Assembly (NCBI GenBank): GCA_025355745.1
Contig: JANXZA010000084.1
Coordinates: 1-64,000, forward strand
Reading direction: 5' to 3'
DNA: 64,000 nt
Origin: Rhizobacter sp.
Lineage (GTDB): Bacteria; Pseudomonadota; Gammaproteobacteria; Burkholderiales; Burkholderiaceae_C
Numbering within the stretch: the first letter of the stretch is position 1; the number at the start of each line of letters is the position of its first letter. The translations under genes and the position numbers were made by a program. Positions 26,496-35,878 of this stretch are shown here, piece by piece. The notes beneath the pieces are model-generated. The model saw only the letters and a list, made by a program, of their open reading frames with translations, was not told the origin of the DNA and made no database searches.

Positions 26496-28007
26496 ATGGA
26501 CTTGCTCAACAACCTCGCGCTCGGCTTCAGCGTCGCCTTCACGCTGCAGAACCTGACGTATGCGTTCTTCGGGTCGGTGCTCGGCACCTTGATCGGCGTG
26601 CTGCCCGGCCTGGGGCCGGTGGCGACGATCGCGATGCTGCTGCCTTCGATCTACGCCCTCGACGCCACGCCCGCGCTGATCATGCTGGCCGGCATCTATT
26701 ACGGCGCGCAGTACGGCGGCTCGACCACCGCAATCCTGATCAACGTGCCGGGCGAATCATCGTCGGTCGTGACCGCCATCGATGGTTACCAGATGGCGCG
26801 TCAAGGCCGTGCCGGCCCGGCGCTCGCCGCAGCCGGCCTCGGCTCGTTCTTCGCCGGTTGCGTGGGCACCATCATCATTGCCGCGTTCGCCCCGCCGCTC
26901 ACCGAGCTGGCATTCAAGTTCGGCCCGGCCGAGTACTTCTCGCTGATGGTGCTGGGGCTGATCGGCGCGGTGGTGCTGGCCTCGGGCTCGCTTCTCAAGG
27001 CGATCGCGATGATCATCCTCGGCCTGCTGCTGGCGCAGATCAACACCGACGTGATCTCGGGCACGGCGCGCTACAGCTTCGACATTCCGGAGCTCACCGA
27101 CGGCATCGGCTTCGTCGTCATCGCGATGGGCGTGTTCGGCTTCGGCGAGATCATCTCCAACCTCGGCCAGCCGGCCGAACACCGCGAGGTCTTCACGAAG
27201 GACGTGAAAGGCCTGTGGCCGACGAAGCAGGACTTCAAGGACGCCTTTCCGGCCGTGCTGCGCGGCACCGCGCTCGGCTCCGTGCTCGGTGTACTGCCGG
27301 GCGGCGGTGCGCTGCTGGCGTCGTTCGCGGCCTACACGCTCGAGAAGAAGATGCCCGGCCACCCCGGCGAGGTGCCGTTCGGCCGCGGAAACATCCGCGG
27401 CGTGGCAGCGCCCGAGTCGGCCAACAACGCCGGCGCCCAGACCTCGTTCATCCCGATGCTCACGCTCGGCATTCCGCCCAACGCGGTGATGGCGCTGATG
27501 GTGGGCGCGATGACGATCAAGGGCATCCAGCCCGGCCCGCAGGTGATGACGAGCAACCCGCAACTCTTCTGGGGCCTGATCGCCTCGATGTGGGTCGGCA
27601 ACGCGATGCTGGTGATCCTGAACCTGCCGCTGATCGGCATCTGGATCAAGCTGTTGACGGTGCCGTACCGCTATCTGTTCCCGGCCATCACGCTGTTCTG
27701 CTGCATCGGTGTTTACACGCTCAACAACAACACCTTCGACGTGCAGTTGACGGCCCTGTTCGCGTTGATCGGCTACCTGTTCTACAAGTTCAGTTGCGAG
27801 TCGGCGCCCCTGCTGCTCGGCTTCATCCTCGGGCCGATGATGGAAGAGAACCTGCGCCGTGCGCTGCTGCTGTCGCGCGGCGACTGGAGTGCCTTCGTCA
27901 CGCGCCCGCTGTCGGCCGGCTTGCTGGCCTGCGCGGCGTTGATGGTGGTGATCGTGCTGCTGCCTTCGATCAGCAAGAAGCGCAACGCGACGTTTCAGGA
28001 AGAGTGA
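26496..28007 (+). CDS. tctA: Tripartite tricarboxylate transporter large subunit TctA
   Basis: A 503-residue permease with about twelve helices. It carries the TctA signatures GVLPGLGPVATIAMLLPSIY, IYYGAQYGGSTTAILINVPG and GVLPGGGALLASFAAYTLEK. The two glycine-rich half-repeats reflect the internal duplication in this family. Length is typical. It follows tctB by 19 bp and would form the transporter core in the inner membrane, driven by ion gradients. The binding-protein gene is absent from the neighbourhood. Confidence 0.93.
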   Translation: MDLLNNLALGFSVAFTLQNLTYAFFGSVLGTLIGVLPGLGPVATIAMLLPSIYALDATPALIMLAGIYYGAQYGGSTTAILINVPGESSSVVTAIDGYQMARQGRAGPALAAAGLGSFFAGCVGTIIIAAFAPPLTELAFKFGPAEYFSLMVLGLIGAVVLASGSLLKAIAMIILGLLLAQINTDVISGTARYSFDIPELTDGIGFVVIAMGVFGFGEIISNLGQPAEHREVFTKDVKGLWPTKQDFKDAFPAVLRGTALGSVLGVLPGGGALLASFAAYTLEKKMPGHPGEVPFGRGNIRGVAAPESANNAGAQTSFIPMLTLGIPPNAVMALMVGAMTIKGIQPGPQVMTSNPQLFWGLIASMWVGNAMLVILNLPLIGIWIKLLTVPYRYLFPAITLFCCIGVYTLNNNTFDVQLTALFALIGYLFYKFSCESAPLLLGFILGPMMEENLRRALLLSRGDWSAFVTRPLSAGLLACAALMVVIVLLPSISKKRNATFQEE

Positions 28008-28030
28008 ACCTCGGGCCCCGGCCGCTCGCC

Positions 28031-28067
28031 CGCCATCCCGCCATCCCGCCATCCCGCATCCCGCCAT
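28031..28067. repeat. 8-bp tandem repeat at a start codon
   Basis: CGCCATCC is repeated three times perfectly, then a 7-bp variant CGCATCC, then CGCCATG, which is itself the start codon of the DUF3422 gene. The array occupies the place where a ribosome site should be, and none is visible. Changes in copy number could alter spacing between an upstream signal and the start. Confidence 0.6.
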
Positions 28068-29382
28068 GACGCCCCATCCCGCCCGCGAAGCGCTGCACAA
28101 CGAGGTGCATGCGCGCCCCTATGAACGCCTGACGGCGCCGCTGCTGCTTTCCCATGTGGCGATGTTCGGCCCGCAGGCGGGCGCCGCCTACGCGCACATG
28201 GTCGAGCTGCTGCGCAAGCGCCACCTGCCGCTGCCAGCGGTGGATGCGAACCACCTCAGCGCCGACCTCGGCGGCGTGCACCTGCGCTGGGAAAAGCACA
28301 CCGAATTTCACACCTGCACGTTCTGGAAGCCGCTCACTGATGCTGCCAGTGCGGCTGAGTCGGCGGGCCACGTCTTTGATCAGAGCGCCATCGCCGAACT
28401 GCCCCCCGAGTGGCTCGCTGCCTTGCCCGGCGAGTGGCTGGTGGGCCTGCACATGCTGGTGCTCGACGCGCCGGGCTTGAAGCAGGCGGGCACGGTGATG
28501 TCGCCGGTGCTGCGCCGGCTCGTCAGCGCAAATTTGTACGAAGACAGCCTGGTCGGCGCCAGCCTGATGGATGGCGACGCGCAGGTCTGCACCGACTTCC
28601 GGCTGCGTGCCGACGGCTTCTCGCGCACCGTGCTCGCCACCGACGGCATGAACCCGCGGCGCCTCGGCCGCGCGGTGCAGCGGCTGCTCGAGATCGAGAC
28701 CTACCGCATGACGGCGTTGATGGGCCTGCCGCTGGCGCGCGAGGTCGGCGCGTCGCTGGTGCATGCCGAACAAGACCTGGCGACGGTGGCGGCGCAGATC
28801 CGCAGCGCGCAGCGCGAACAAGAGCCCGAACTGCTGCGCCAGCTGACCCAGCTCGCGGCCGAAGTCGAGAGCCTGTACGCCCGCACCCACGCGCGCTTTT
28901 CGGCCAGCGCGGCCTACTTCGAATTGCTGCAGAGGCGCATCACCGAACTGCGCGAACAGCGCATCGAGACCCTGCAGACGCTGGGCGACTTCATGGACCG
29001 CCGTCTTGCCCCGGCGATGCAGACCTGTGCCTGGGCGGCCCGGCGCCAGCAGGCGCTGAGCGAGCGCATCTCGCGCATCAGCAACCTGCTGCGCACGCGG
29101 GTCGAGATCGAGCAGCAGCAGAGCAGCCAGGATTTGCTCGACGCGATGAACCGGCGCCAGAAGGCGCAGATGCTGTTGCAGACTGCCGTCGAGGGCTTGT
29201 CGGTGGCGGCCGTCACGTACTACGGCGCGGGCCTGGTGGGCTACCTCGCGAAGGGCGCCAAGTCGGCCGGCATGAACCTCGTGCCCGACGTGGCCGTGGC
29301 CTTCAGCATTCCGCTCATCGCACTCGCGGTGTGGTTCGGCATCCGGCGCCTGCACCGCAGCGCGCAGGCGGCCGCCGATTGA
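28066..29382 (+). CDS. DUF3422 family protein
   Basis: A 438-residue protein starting MTPHPAREALHNEVHARPYE, the diagnostic N-terminus of DUF3422 (H-N-E-x-H-A-R-P). The middle is soluble and helical, with a predicted coiled-coil from about 240 to 330 (LLRQLTQLAAEVESLYARTH). Two hydrophobic segments near the C-terminus (VAAVTYYGAGLVGYLAKGA and DVAVAFSIPLIALAVWFGI) make it a membrane-anchored protein with a large cytoplasmic part. Function is unknown for the family. It follows tctA by 58 bp and precedes a gamma-glutamyltransferase gene. Confidence 0.88.
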   Translation: MTPHPAREALHNEVHARPYERLTAPLLLSHVAMFGPQAGAAYAHMVELLRKRHLPLPAVDANHLSADLGGVHLRWEKHTEFHTCTFWKPLTDAASAAESAGHVFDQSAIAELPPEWLAALPGEWLVGLHMLVLDAPGLKQAGTVMSPVLRRLVSANLYEDSLVGASLMDGDAQVCTDFRLRADGFSRTVLATDGMNPRRLGRAVQRLLEIETYRMTALMGLPLAREVGASLVHAEQDLATVAAQIRSAQREQEPELLRQLTQLAAEVESLYARTHARFSASAAYFELLQRRITELREQRIETLQTLGDFMDRRLAPAMQTCAWAARRQQALSERISRISNLLRTRVEIEQQQSSQDLLDAMNRRQKAQMLLQTAVEGLSVAAVTYYGAGLVGYLAKGAKSAGMNLVPDVAVAFSIPLIALAVWFGIRRLHRSAQAAAD

Positions 29383-29402
29383 TTCAGCAGGCGCGTGCTC
29401 CC

Positions 29403-31058
29403 ATGAACCCCATGAACCCCAGCTTCAACTGGACCCACGGCTACCCGAGCCAGCGCCTGCCGGTGTTCGGCCGCAACGTCGTCGCCACTTCGCATCCACA
29501 GGCCGCACAGGCCGGCTTGCGGATGCTGCAGAACGGCGGCAATGCGGTCGATGCGGCCATCGCCACGGCGGCGGCGATGACGATTCTCGAACCGGTCAGC
29601 AATGGCCTGGGCTCGGATGCGTTCTGCCTGTTGTGGGATGGTCAAACCCTGCACGGCCTGAACGCTTCCGGGCGCGCGCCGCAAGCCTGGACGCCCGAGT
29701 ACTTCAAACGCAAGCATGGCGCCGACCGGCTCGCGCCGCCGGCCCGAGGCTGGGACAGCGCGACCGTGCCCGGCGCCGTAGCCGGCTGGGTGGCGCTGAG
29801 CGAGCGCTTCGGCAAGCTCCCGTTCGCCGACCTGCTGGCGCCGGCCATCGACATCGCCGAGCGCGGCTACTGCGTGCCCATCGTCGTGCAGCAGAAGTGG
29901 GCGGCGGCCGTGCCGCTGCTGGCCGATCAACCCGGCTTCGCGCAAGCGTTCATGACGCGCGGGCGGGCGCCGAACGTCGGCGAGTTGTTCCGCCTCCCCG
30001 ATGCCGCGCGCTCGCTGCGGCTGATTGCACAGACCCGCGGTGCGGCGTTCTACGACGGCGAGATCGCACAGGCCGCCGCCGCCCACGCGCGTGATCATGG
30101 CGGCGCGATGACGGCGGCTGACTTCGCCGCCTACCGGCCCGAATGGGTCGAGCCGATCGGCATCGATTACGCTGCGCGAGGTGGCGAGCCCTACCGCCTG
30201 CACGAGATCCCGCCGAACGGGCAGGGCATCGCGGCGCTGGTCGCGCTCGGCATCCTGAAGCACTTCGATCTGGCGTCGCTGCCGGTCGACAGCGCCGAGT
30301 CGCAGCACCTGCAGATCGAGGCGATGAAGCTTGCGTTTGCCGACACCTACCGATTCGTCGCCGAGCCGGCGAGCATGGAGGTGACAAGCGCCCAACTGCT
30401 CGACCCTTCCTACCTCGCCGCGCGTGCGAAGCTGATCGACATGAAGCGCGCGCAGGACTTCGGCGCCGGCAACCCGGCCAAAGGCGGCACGATCTACCTC
30501 AGCGCCGCCGACGAGAGCGGCATGATGGTCAGCTTCATCCAGAGCAACTACCTGGGCTTCGGCTCCGGCATCGTCGTGCCGGGCTACGGCCTGTCGATGC
30601 AGAACCGCGGCCATGCGTTCAGCCTGGACGCGAGCAGCCCGAACCTCGTCGCGCCGGGCAAGCGGCCGTTCCACACCATCATCCCGGCGTTCCTGACGCA
30701 GGACATCGACGCGAAGCGCGAGGCGGTCATGAGCTTCGGCGTGATGGGCGCGAACATGCAGCCGCAGGGGCACGTGCAAACGCTGGTGCGCATGCTGGCC
30801 CACGCGCAGCACCCGCAGGCCGCCTGCGACGCGCCGCGCTGGCGCTTCAATGCCGGGTTGGAGATCAACGTCGAGGCGGCGATGAACCCGGCCGCGGTCG
30901 CCGGCCTGCAGTCCCTCGGCCACCGCGTCGAAGTCATCGACGACAGCTATCAGGACTTCGGTGCCGGTCAGTTCATCTGGCGCCTCGGCGACCCGGCCGT
31001 CGAGGGTTATGTGGCCGCGAGCGACCCGCGCCGCGACGGTCAGGCGGTGGCGTATTGA
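29403..31058 (+). CDS. Gamma-glutamyltransferase family protein (YwrD-like)
   Basis: A 551-residue Ntn-hydrolase of the gamma-glutamyltranspeptidase family. It would hydrolyse or transfer gamma-glutamyl groups after autocleavage. The nucleophile is Thr363 in AKGGTIYLSAADESG, preceded by the large-subunit motifs NGGNAVDAAIATAAAMTILE and SNGLGSDAFCLLWDG. The small subunit has SNYLGFGSGIVVPGYGLSMQ and the downstream FGVMGANMQPQGHVQTL. No signal peptide is seen, which suits the YwrD-like cytoplasmic branch rather than periplasmic Ggt. It is followed within 10 bp by an EamA exporter. Confidence 0.88.
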   Translation: MNPMNPSFNWTHGYPSQRLPVFGRNVVATSHPQAAQAGLRMLQNGGNAVDAAIATAAAMTILEPVSNGLGSDAFCLLWDGQTLHGLNASGRAPQAWTPEYFKRKHGADRLAPPARGWDSATVPGAVAGWVALSERFGKLPFADLLAPAIDIAERGYCVPIVVQQKWAAAVPLLADQPGFAQAFMTRGRAPNVGELFRLPDAARSLRLIAQTRGAAFYDGEIAQAAAAHARDHGGAMTAADFAAYRPEWVEPIGIDYAARGGEPYRLHEIPPNGQGIAALVALGILKHFDLASLPVDSAESQHLQIEAMKLAFADTYRFVAEPASMEVTSAQLLDPSYLAARAKLIDMKRAQDFGAGNPAKGGTIYLSAADESGMMVSFIQSNYLGFGSGIVVPGYGLSMQNRGHAFSLDASSPNLVAPGKRPFHTIIPAFLTQDIDAKREAVMSFGVMGANMQPQGHVQTLVRMLAHAQHPQAACDAPRWRFNAGLEINVEAAMNPAAVAGLQSLGHRVEVIDDSYQDFGAGQFIWRLGDPAVEGYVAASDPRRDGQAVAY

Positions 31059-31068
31059 GCGTGCTGCA

Positions 31069-31971
31069 TTGAGCACGGCGACAGGCGCCAGATCAGGCGC
31101 CCTCTGGCCCGGCCTGCTGCTCGCCACCGTTGGTGCGATCGCGTTCTCGGGCAAGGCCATCATCATCAAGCTGGCCTATCGCTACGGCGTGGATGCGGTC
31201 ACGCTCATCATGTACCGCATGTTGTTTGCGCTGCCGCTGTTCGTGCTGCTGGCGTGGTGGGCCGGGCGCGGCAAGCCGGCGTTGACACGCCGTGACCGGC
31301 TCGCCGTGCTCGGCCTCGGCTTCACCGGCTACTACCTCGCGAGCTTTCTCGACTTCGCCGGCCTGGCCTACATCAGCGCCAGCTTCGAGCGGTTGATCCT
31401 GTACCTCAACCCGACGCTGGTGCTGGCGATGGGCACAGTATTCTTCAAGCGCCGCGTCACGCGCCGCCAACTGGTGGCTCTCGGCGTGAGCTACTGCGGC
31501 GTGCTGCTGGTGTTCGGCCACGAGGCGGCGTTGTCGGGCGCGCACGCGGCCCTCGGCGCGGCACTGGTGTTCGGCAGCGCCATCAGTTACGCGGTCTACC
31601 TGGTCTACAGCGGCGAAGAGGTGAAACGCCTCGGCGCCCTGCGCCTCACCGGTTTGGCCAGCAGCGTGGCCTGCGTGCTGTGCATCGCGCAGTTCGTGGT
31701 GCTGCGGCCGATGGGCGCGGCGCAGGTGGCGGCGCCGGTCATCTGGCTGTCGATCCTGAACGCCACCGTCTGCACCTTCGCGCCGGTGTTGATGGTGATG
31801 ATGGCAATCGAACGCATTGGCGCCACGCTGGCCGCGCAGACCGGCATGGTCGGCCCGCTGTCGACCATCCTGATGGGCGTGGTAATCCTCGGCGAGCCGT
31901 TCACGGCCTGGATGGCGGCCGGGACGGTGCTGGTGCTGGCGGGGGTCTGGTTGCTGGCGAAGTGGCGTTGA
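31069..31971 (+). CDS. EamA/DMT-family membrane transporter
   Basis: About 300 residues with ten hydrophobic helices, two EamA repeats. The first is LLLATVGAIAFSGKAIIIKL to about residue 135. The second starts near LGAALVFGSAISYAVYLVYS and ends GVVILGEPFTAWMAAGTVLV. This is the drug/metabolite transporter fold, with typical substrates being amino acids or metabolites exported from the cell. No ATG fits. A TTG at 31069-31071, 11 bp after the preceding stop, is the likely start, because earlier codons in the frame overlap the ggt gene and look unrelated. Confidence 0.82.
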   Translation: MSTATGARSGALWPGLLLATVGAIAFSGKAIIIKLAYRYGVDAVTLIMYRMLFALPLFVLLAWWAGRGKPALTRRDRLAVLGLGFTGYYLASFLDFAGLAYISASFERLILYLNPTLVLAMGTVFFKRRVTRRQLVALGVSYCGVLLVFGHEAALSGAHAALGAALVFGSAISYAVYLVYSGEEVKRLGALRLTGLASSVACVLCIAQFVVLRPMGAAQVAAPVIWLSILNATVCTFAPVLMVMMAIERIGATLAAQTGMVGPLSTILMGVVILGEPFTAWMAAGTVLVLAGVWLLAKWR

Positions 31972-32540
31972 GCGGGTGGTGCGACCCGTGCTGCGTGGAC
32001 CGTGCGCCCCACGCACGAACGGGTTGCGCAGTCACCAACCGCCGAGGTTGCGCCAGCCTGAGAGCCTGCATCCGGGCAGACCCGGCAATCATGCGCGGAA
32101 CGTTGTGCCTTCGGGGCATGTGCTTAACGGTGTCTGGCGTGCTGGGCAACCTGGCTGCCGGCAGAGCACGGCCACGATCCTGGTTGGGTCTCCGACCTTG
32201 AAGTCAGGGCGCATCCTTGCAGCCCTTGGCAGTGCGGCTGGCCTGGCTCACGAACGGATCGTTCCTGCACAAGCGAAGAGATGTGTGAGGGTCGTTGCAT
32301 TTTTGTGGACGCCGATTCGTACCCTTCATCTTGAATGTCAGCTTGTCACCTTCGCAGCCTGATTCACGACCGCTCAGAGTCAACCCAGCGCTGCCTTTCG
32401 TCCCGGCAGCCCCAGCGACCGCAATTCAGCGTTTGCCGGCTCTTGATCGGCGGAATCGGCGAGCGGTACACGGCCAATAGTCGTGGGCCAACGCTTGTCG
32501 CCAATGCAGTCACTAGACATTGCGACAGTCGGATCGCGCA
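31972..32540. other. Intergenic region, no gene seen
   Basis: This 569-bp gap lies between the convergent EamA gene (rightward) and the AraC fragment (leftward). No frame has a convincing start, composition or motif. The base composition is somewhat less GC-rich than the neighbouring genes, as in old remnant DNA. No terminator with a T-run was identified. Confidence 0.45.
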
Positions 32541-33149
32541 TCACAAGCCCGAATGTGCCGTGCGAAATCGGCCGGGGCTTGTTCCAGCAACGCGCTTAAA
32601 TAGGCGGGCGAAGTTCGCTGGTTCGCTGAAGCCCAGTTCAGCGCCGATCAACTCCACCGAAAGTGCTGTGTGAGCCAGCCGCTGCTGGGCTTCGAGCACG
32701 AGCCGCTGCTCGATCATCGTTTTCGGGCCGAGCCCGCGGATCGTCATGCAGCTGGTGTGCAAGGTCTCCGGCGAACAGCCAAGCCAGCTCGCGAATTCGG
32801 CGACGCAGTTACTCTGGCCCAGGCGCCGTTCGAGCTCACGCTGGAAGCGCGCGACTGTGCGCGATGCTGCGGTAAACGGGAAACTGCCGCGCTCCGTCGA
32901 CGCAGACAACGTGGCCAGACGCAGCAGCAGCACGTTCAGCAGATGCTGGATGATGCGCTCTCCGAGCAGCGTTCCATCAGTGCGGCCGTACTCTTCGGCC
33001 AGCCGTTCAAAATCCTTCGCGGTCAGCCGCGATGCTCCGCCAGTGGCTTGCAGCGAACCTGTGGGCAATACGTGATCGACCAAGCTGTCGAGGCCACTCA
33101 ACTTGGCGAGCGCATGGTCGGGCAGCACGAACACGGGCGAGAACAGCAC
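32541..33149 (-). pseudogene. AraC-family regulator, probably N-terminally truncated
   Basis: A 202-codon frame. The last 100 residues are an AraC/XylS DNA-binding domain: a first helix-turn-helix in VAEFASWLGCSPETLHTSCM, then SVELIGAELGFSEPANFARL and FKRVAGTSPGRFR. AraC regulators are usually about 280-320 residues, with an effector domain in front. Here only about 100 residues precede the DNA-binding part, the frame begins with a weak GTG, and a stop lies ten codons earlier. The upstream DNA is non-coding in appearance. It is probably a remnant, though a short functional regulator cannot be excluded. Confidence 0.6.
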
Positions 33150-33539
33150 AACGATTGCATGGCGGTTTCAAGTCCAAAGCGCAACGGTCTTGAGTCAGTG
33201 GGCCGCCGTCTAGCTTGACCGTGAGTTCACCATTCAGCCTATTGTCGCTGTTCAACCGGCAGCGCTGAAAAGCAGCAACTATTCGAGGGCGCAATTTCGC
33301 ACCACGCTCAAGCGGCCATTCAAAGCGCGAGTCAAGCCGGCCAAGGCCAGCTTCCACAGCCACCGGGAGGTCCGCTGGCGACGAACTCAGGTCGACGAAC
33401 CGCAGCCGTGAATCCATGGCACCGATGGCGGCGGAGACCGAACCGACGATCATTCGAAGCGCACCCCGTTGCCGCTGATCGGTAGCCGCTCAAGGTGCAT
33501 TGCTGGCACGATGGCCAGCCCATCTCAAGGAGAACTCTC
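33150..33539. other. Intergenic region, possible decayed DNA
   Basis: These 390 bp separate the AraC remnant (leftward) from the secreted DUF4440-like gene (rightward). Only overlapping, unconvincing frames are present. Part of it may be the lost 5' end of the AraC gene, but no cupin-type motif could be read in any frame. The promoter of the gene at 33540 should lie at its right end. Confidence 0.4.
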
Positions 33540-33992
33540 ATGCGCGTCATCCCACTCCTGCTGACGTTGGCCTTGGTGACGCCAAGTTTTGCCTTCGGGG
33601 CCGATATCAGCACTGGCGACGAGCTGGAAGCAACGATCAGGGGCCTGGACCTGGCGGAAGCAGACGCTGTGCTTCGGGGCGACTTTGTCGCCGTTGATAA
33701 GCTCTGGGCGCCCGACATGGTCGTCAATAATCCTTCCAATGAAGTTGTAAGGTCGAGCCGTGGGCGGGTGCGAACAGGCGTGGTGACGTACGCATCGTTC
33801 GTGCGAAATATCGAGTCGATCGAAATTTATGAAGACACCGCCATCGCTATGGGCAACGAGGTCGTCGTGCCGAGCGGAAAGTCGCCGGGCGCAGGCACCA
33901 CGATTCGCCGCCGCTACACCGACGTCTGGATGAATCGAGATGGCGCGTGGCGGCTGACAGCACGCCATGCCAACGTCGTTTGCCCAAACTGA
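33540..33992 (+). CDS. Secreted DUF4440/SnoaL-like protein
   Basis: A 150-residue precursor with a signal peptide (LLLTLALVTPSFAFGADIST, cleavage near residue 19-21). AAGGAGA stands in front of the ATG. The mature part has the NTF2-like cone-fold pattern of DUF4440/SnoaL proteins: LDLAEADAVLRGDFVAVDKL, then WAPDMVVNNP, and a C-terminal RRRYTDVWMNRDGAWRLTAR. Many such proteins are small periplasmic proteins of unknown ligand. It stands alone, with no partner genes. The family call is good, the function unknown. Confidence 0.8.
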   Translation: MRVIPLLLTLALVTPSFAFGADISTGDELEATIRGLDLAEADAVLRGDFVAVDKLWAPDMVVNNPSNEVVRSSRGRVRTGVVTYASFVRNIESIEIYEDTAIAMGNEVVVPSGKSPGAGTTIRRRYTDVWMNRDGAWRLTARHANVVCPN

Positions 33993-34101
33993 GCGCCGCA
34001 CAGGCCGACATGGCACCGGCCCGCAGACCGGCCCGGGCGCTGCCGACTGACCGCTGGCCGCAAGCTGGGTCGATGGCGATCGCATCATTGAGGACACAAG
34101 T

Positions 34102-34410
34102 ATGCTGGAACTTCGCCCCACCTGCGAGCACTGCAATGTCGCCTTGCCGCCGACTTCTATGGCGGCCCGCATCTGCAGCTTCGAATGCACCTTCTGCGCC
34201 GCGTGTGTGGAGCAGGTGCTGGGCAACGTCTGCCCGAACTGCGGCGGCGGCTTCGCGCTCCGGCCGGTGCGGCCCGTGGGCCCGTGGAAGGGCAAGGGCC
34301 CGCTCGGGGCGTACCCGGCCAGCCTGAAGGTGCGGCACGCGCCGGTCGATGCGGCGGCCCATGCCGCGCTCAGTGCGCAGGTCAAGGGCGTGCCACCCGA
34401 ACAGCGGTAG
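34102..34410 (+). CDS. DUF1272 zinc-ribbon protein
   Basis: A 102-residue protein opening with MLELRPTCEHCNVALPP, then CSFECTFCAACVEQVLGNVC and PNCGGGFALRP. This is the DUF1272 signature with four CxxC-like pairs (about eight cysteines), most likely binding two zinc ions. The C-terminal 45 residues are polar and less conserved. Function is unknown. It lies 109 bp after the DUF4440-like gene and 43 bp before a GrpB gene, so it may be co-transcribed with GrpB. Confidence 0.85.
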   Translation: MLELRPTCEHCNVALPPTSMAARICSFECTFCAACVEQVLGNVCPNCGGGFALRPVRPVGPWKGKGPLGAYPASLKVRHAPVDAAAHAALSAQVKGVPPEQR

Positions 34411-34453
34411 TGGGTGCCCGCGCTGCGAACGCTGCGCACATCCAAGGCTGACG

Positions 34454-34990
34454 ATGACGGACGAGGAATCGCTGTTTGCTGCCATTCACGAGAACGTCGC
34501 GCTGCACGGCCATGACGCTTCATGGCCCGTTCGGTTCGCCGAAGAACGGGCGCGGCTGCTGGCCTGGTTCCCCGCCGTCCTGATCGATGTGCAGCACATC
34601 GGCAGCACGGCGGTTCGCGGGCTGGTCGCCAAGCCGATCATCGACATCCTCGCCGGGGTCGAATCGATGGCCGTGGCCGGCTCGCTGGCGCCGACGCTGA
34701 ACAACGCCGGCTACACCACGTCGGTCGAATTCAACGCCACCCTCACCAACCGACAGTGGTTCATGCGCTGGGCCGACGGCCGGCGCACGCACCACCTGCA
34801 TGTGGTGATTCACGGCGGCAGCGTCTGGCACGAGCATCTGCGGTTCCGCGATGCGCTGCGTTCCAGTGCCGCTTTGTCCGAACGTTATGCCGCCCTGAAG
34901 TGGTCATTGGCCGCGCTCCATCCGAACGACCGGGAGGCCTACACCGAGGCCAAGGCCGGGTTCGTTCGCGCGGTGATCGACGGCAACTGA
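34454..34990 (+). CDS. GrpB family protein
   Basis: A 178-residue GrpB (UPF0157) protein of the nucleotidyltransferase-like superfamily. Typical blocks are DVQHIGSTAVRGLVAKPIID, NRQWFMRWADGRRTHHLHVV and LRFRDALRSSAALSERYAAL. The Gly-Ser-Thr-Ala and Asp residues correspond to the nucleotidyltransferase core. Some members are fused to CoaE, but the biochemical role of free-standing GrpB proteins is not settled. The start ATG 34454 was chosen for the family N-terminus. Confidence 0.88.
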   Translation: MTDEESLFAAIHENVALHGHDASWPVRFAEERARLLAWFPAVLIDVQHIGSTAVRGLVAKPIIDILAGVESMAVAGSLAPTLNNAGYTTSVEFNATLTNRQWFMRWADGRRTHHLHVVIHGGSVWHEHLRFRDALRSSAALSERYAALKWSLAALHPNDREAYTEAKAGFVRAVIDGN

Positions 34991-35069
34991 CGGCGGGTCC
35001 ATCATCCACCGTTCCGGGGCCGCGATCGCCGCACGGCACGCGACCCCCGACACACGACAAAGGAAAATC

Positions 35070-35864
35070 ATGGACTTCGGGCTGACGGGCAAATGGGCGC
35101 TGGTGTGCGCCGCGAGCAAGGGCTTGGGCAAGGGCTGCGCAAGCGCGCTGGTGCGCGAGGGCGTGAACGTGGTGATCACCGCGCGCGGTGCCGCCGCGTT
35201 GCGAGCCACCGCAACGGAACTGCGGGCCATGGTCCCGGCAGGATTGCAAGTCGAGGTGCGCGCCGTGGCCGGCGACATCACGACAGCCGAAGGGCAGGCT
35301 GCGGCGCTGGCCGCGTGCCCGCAGATCGACATCCTCGTCAACAACGCCGGCGGCCCGCCGCCCGGCGACTTTCGCGACTGGGACCGCGACACCTGGATCA
35401 AGGCGCTCGACGCCAACATGCTGACCCCCATCGCGCTCATCAAGGCGACGGTCGATGCGATGGCGGCGCGCGGCTACGGGCGCGTCATCAACATCACCTC
35501 GGGCGCGGTGAAGGCGCCGATCGGTGCGCTGGGCCTGTCGAACGGCGCGCGCAGCGGCCTCACCGGCTTCGTCGCCGGCCTGGCGCGCAGCGCCATCGCA
35601 GCGCGCGGCGTGACGATCAACGGCCTGCTGCCCGGCGCGTTCGACACCGAGCGCCTGCGCACCACCTTGCGGGCCGGCGCGCAGCAGGCCGGACAAGACC
35701 CGGACGCCACATGGCGCGCACGCGAGCAGGCGATTCCCGCGCGGCGCTTCGGCACGGCGGATGAGTTCGGCGCGGTCTGCGCTTTCCTGTGCAGCGTGCA
35801 GGCCGGCTACCTGACGGGGCAGAACATCCTGCTCGATGGCGGAGCGTATCCGGGGACGTATTGA
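35070..35864 (+). CDS. SDR-family oxidoreductase with atypical catalytic residues
   Basis: A 264-residue short-chain dehydrogenase/reductase. The Rossmann start is ALVCAASKGLGKG (residues 10-22), with NNAGG at 91-95, catalytic Ser144 in INITSG, and an SDR-like C-terminal IPARRFGTADEFGAVCAFLC. Counting from Ser144, the positions expected for the Tyr-x-x-x-Lys pair hold Ser157 and Arg161 (LSNGARSGLTGF). The classical catalytic Tyr and Lys are therefore absent. A subfamily of Burkholderiales SDRs shares this LSNGAR block, often annotated 3-oxoacyl-ACP reductase. AAGGAAA precedes the ATG. The substrate is unknown. Confidence 0.85.
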   Translation: MDFGLTGKWALVCAASKGLGKGCASALVREGVNVVITARGAAALRATATELRAMVPAGLQVEVRAVAGDITTAEGQAAALAACPQIDILVNNAGGPPPGDFRDWDRDTWIKALDANMLTPIALIKATVDAMAARGYGRVINITSGAVKAPIGALGLSNGARSGLTGFVAGLARSAIAARGVTINGLLPGAFDTERLRTTLRAGAQQAGQDPDATWRAREQAIPARRFGTADEFGAVCAFLCSVQAGYLTGQNILLDGGAYPGTY

Positions 35865-35878
35865 GCGCCCGAGCCACG

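Noticed and set aside
27970-29355. Minus-strand frame opposite the DUF3422 gene
   Set aside because: No start signal or family motif; DUF3422 on the plus strand is unmistakable.
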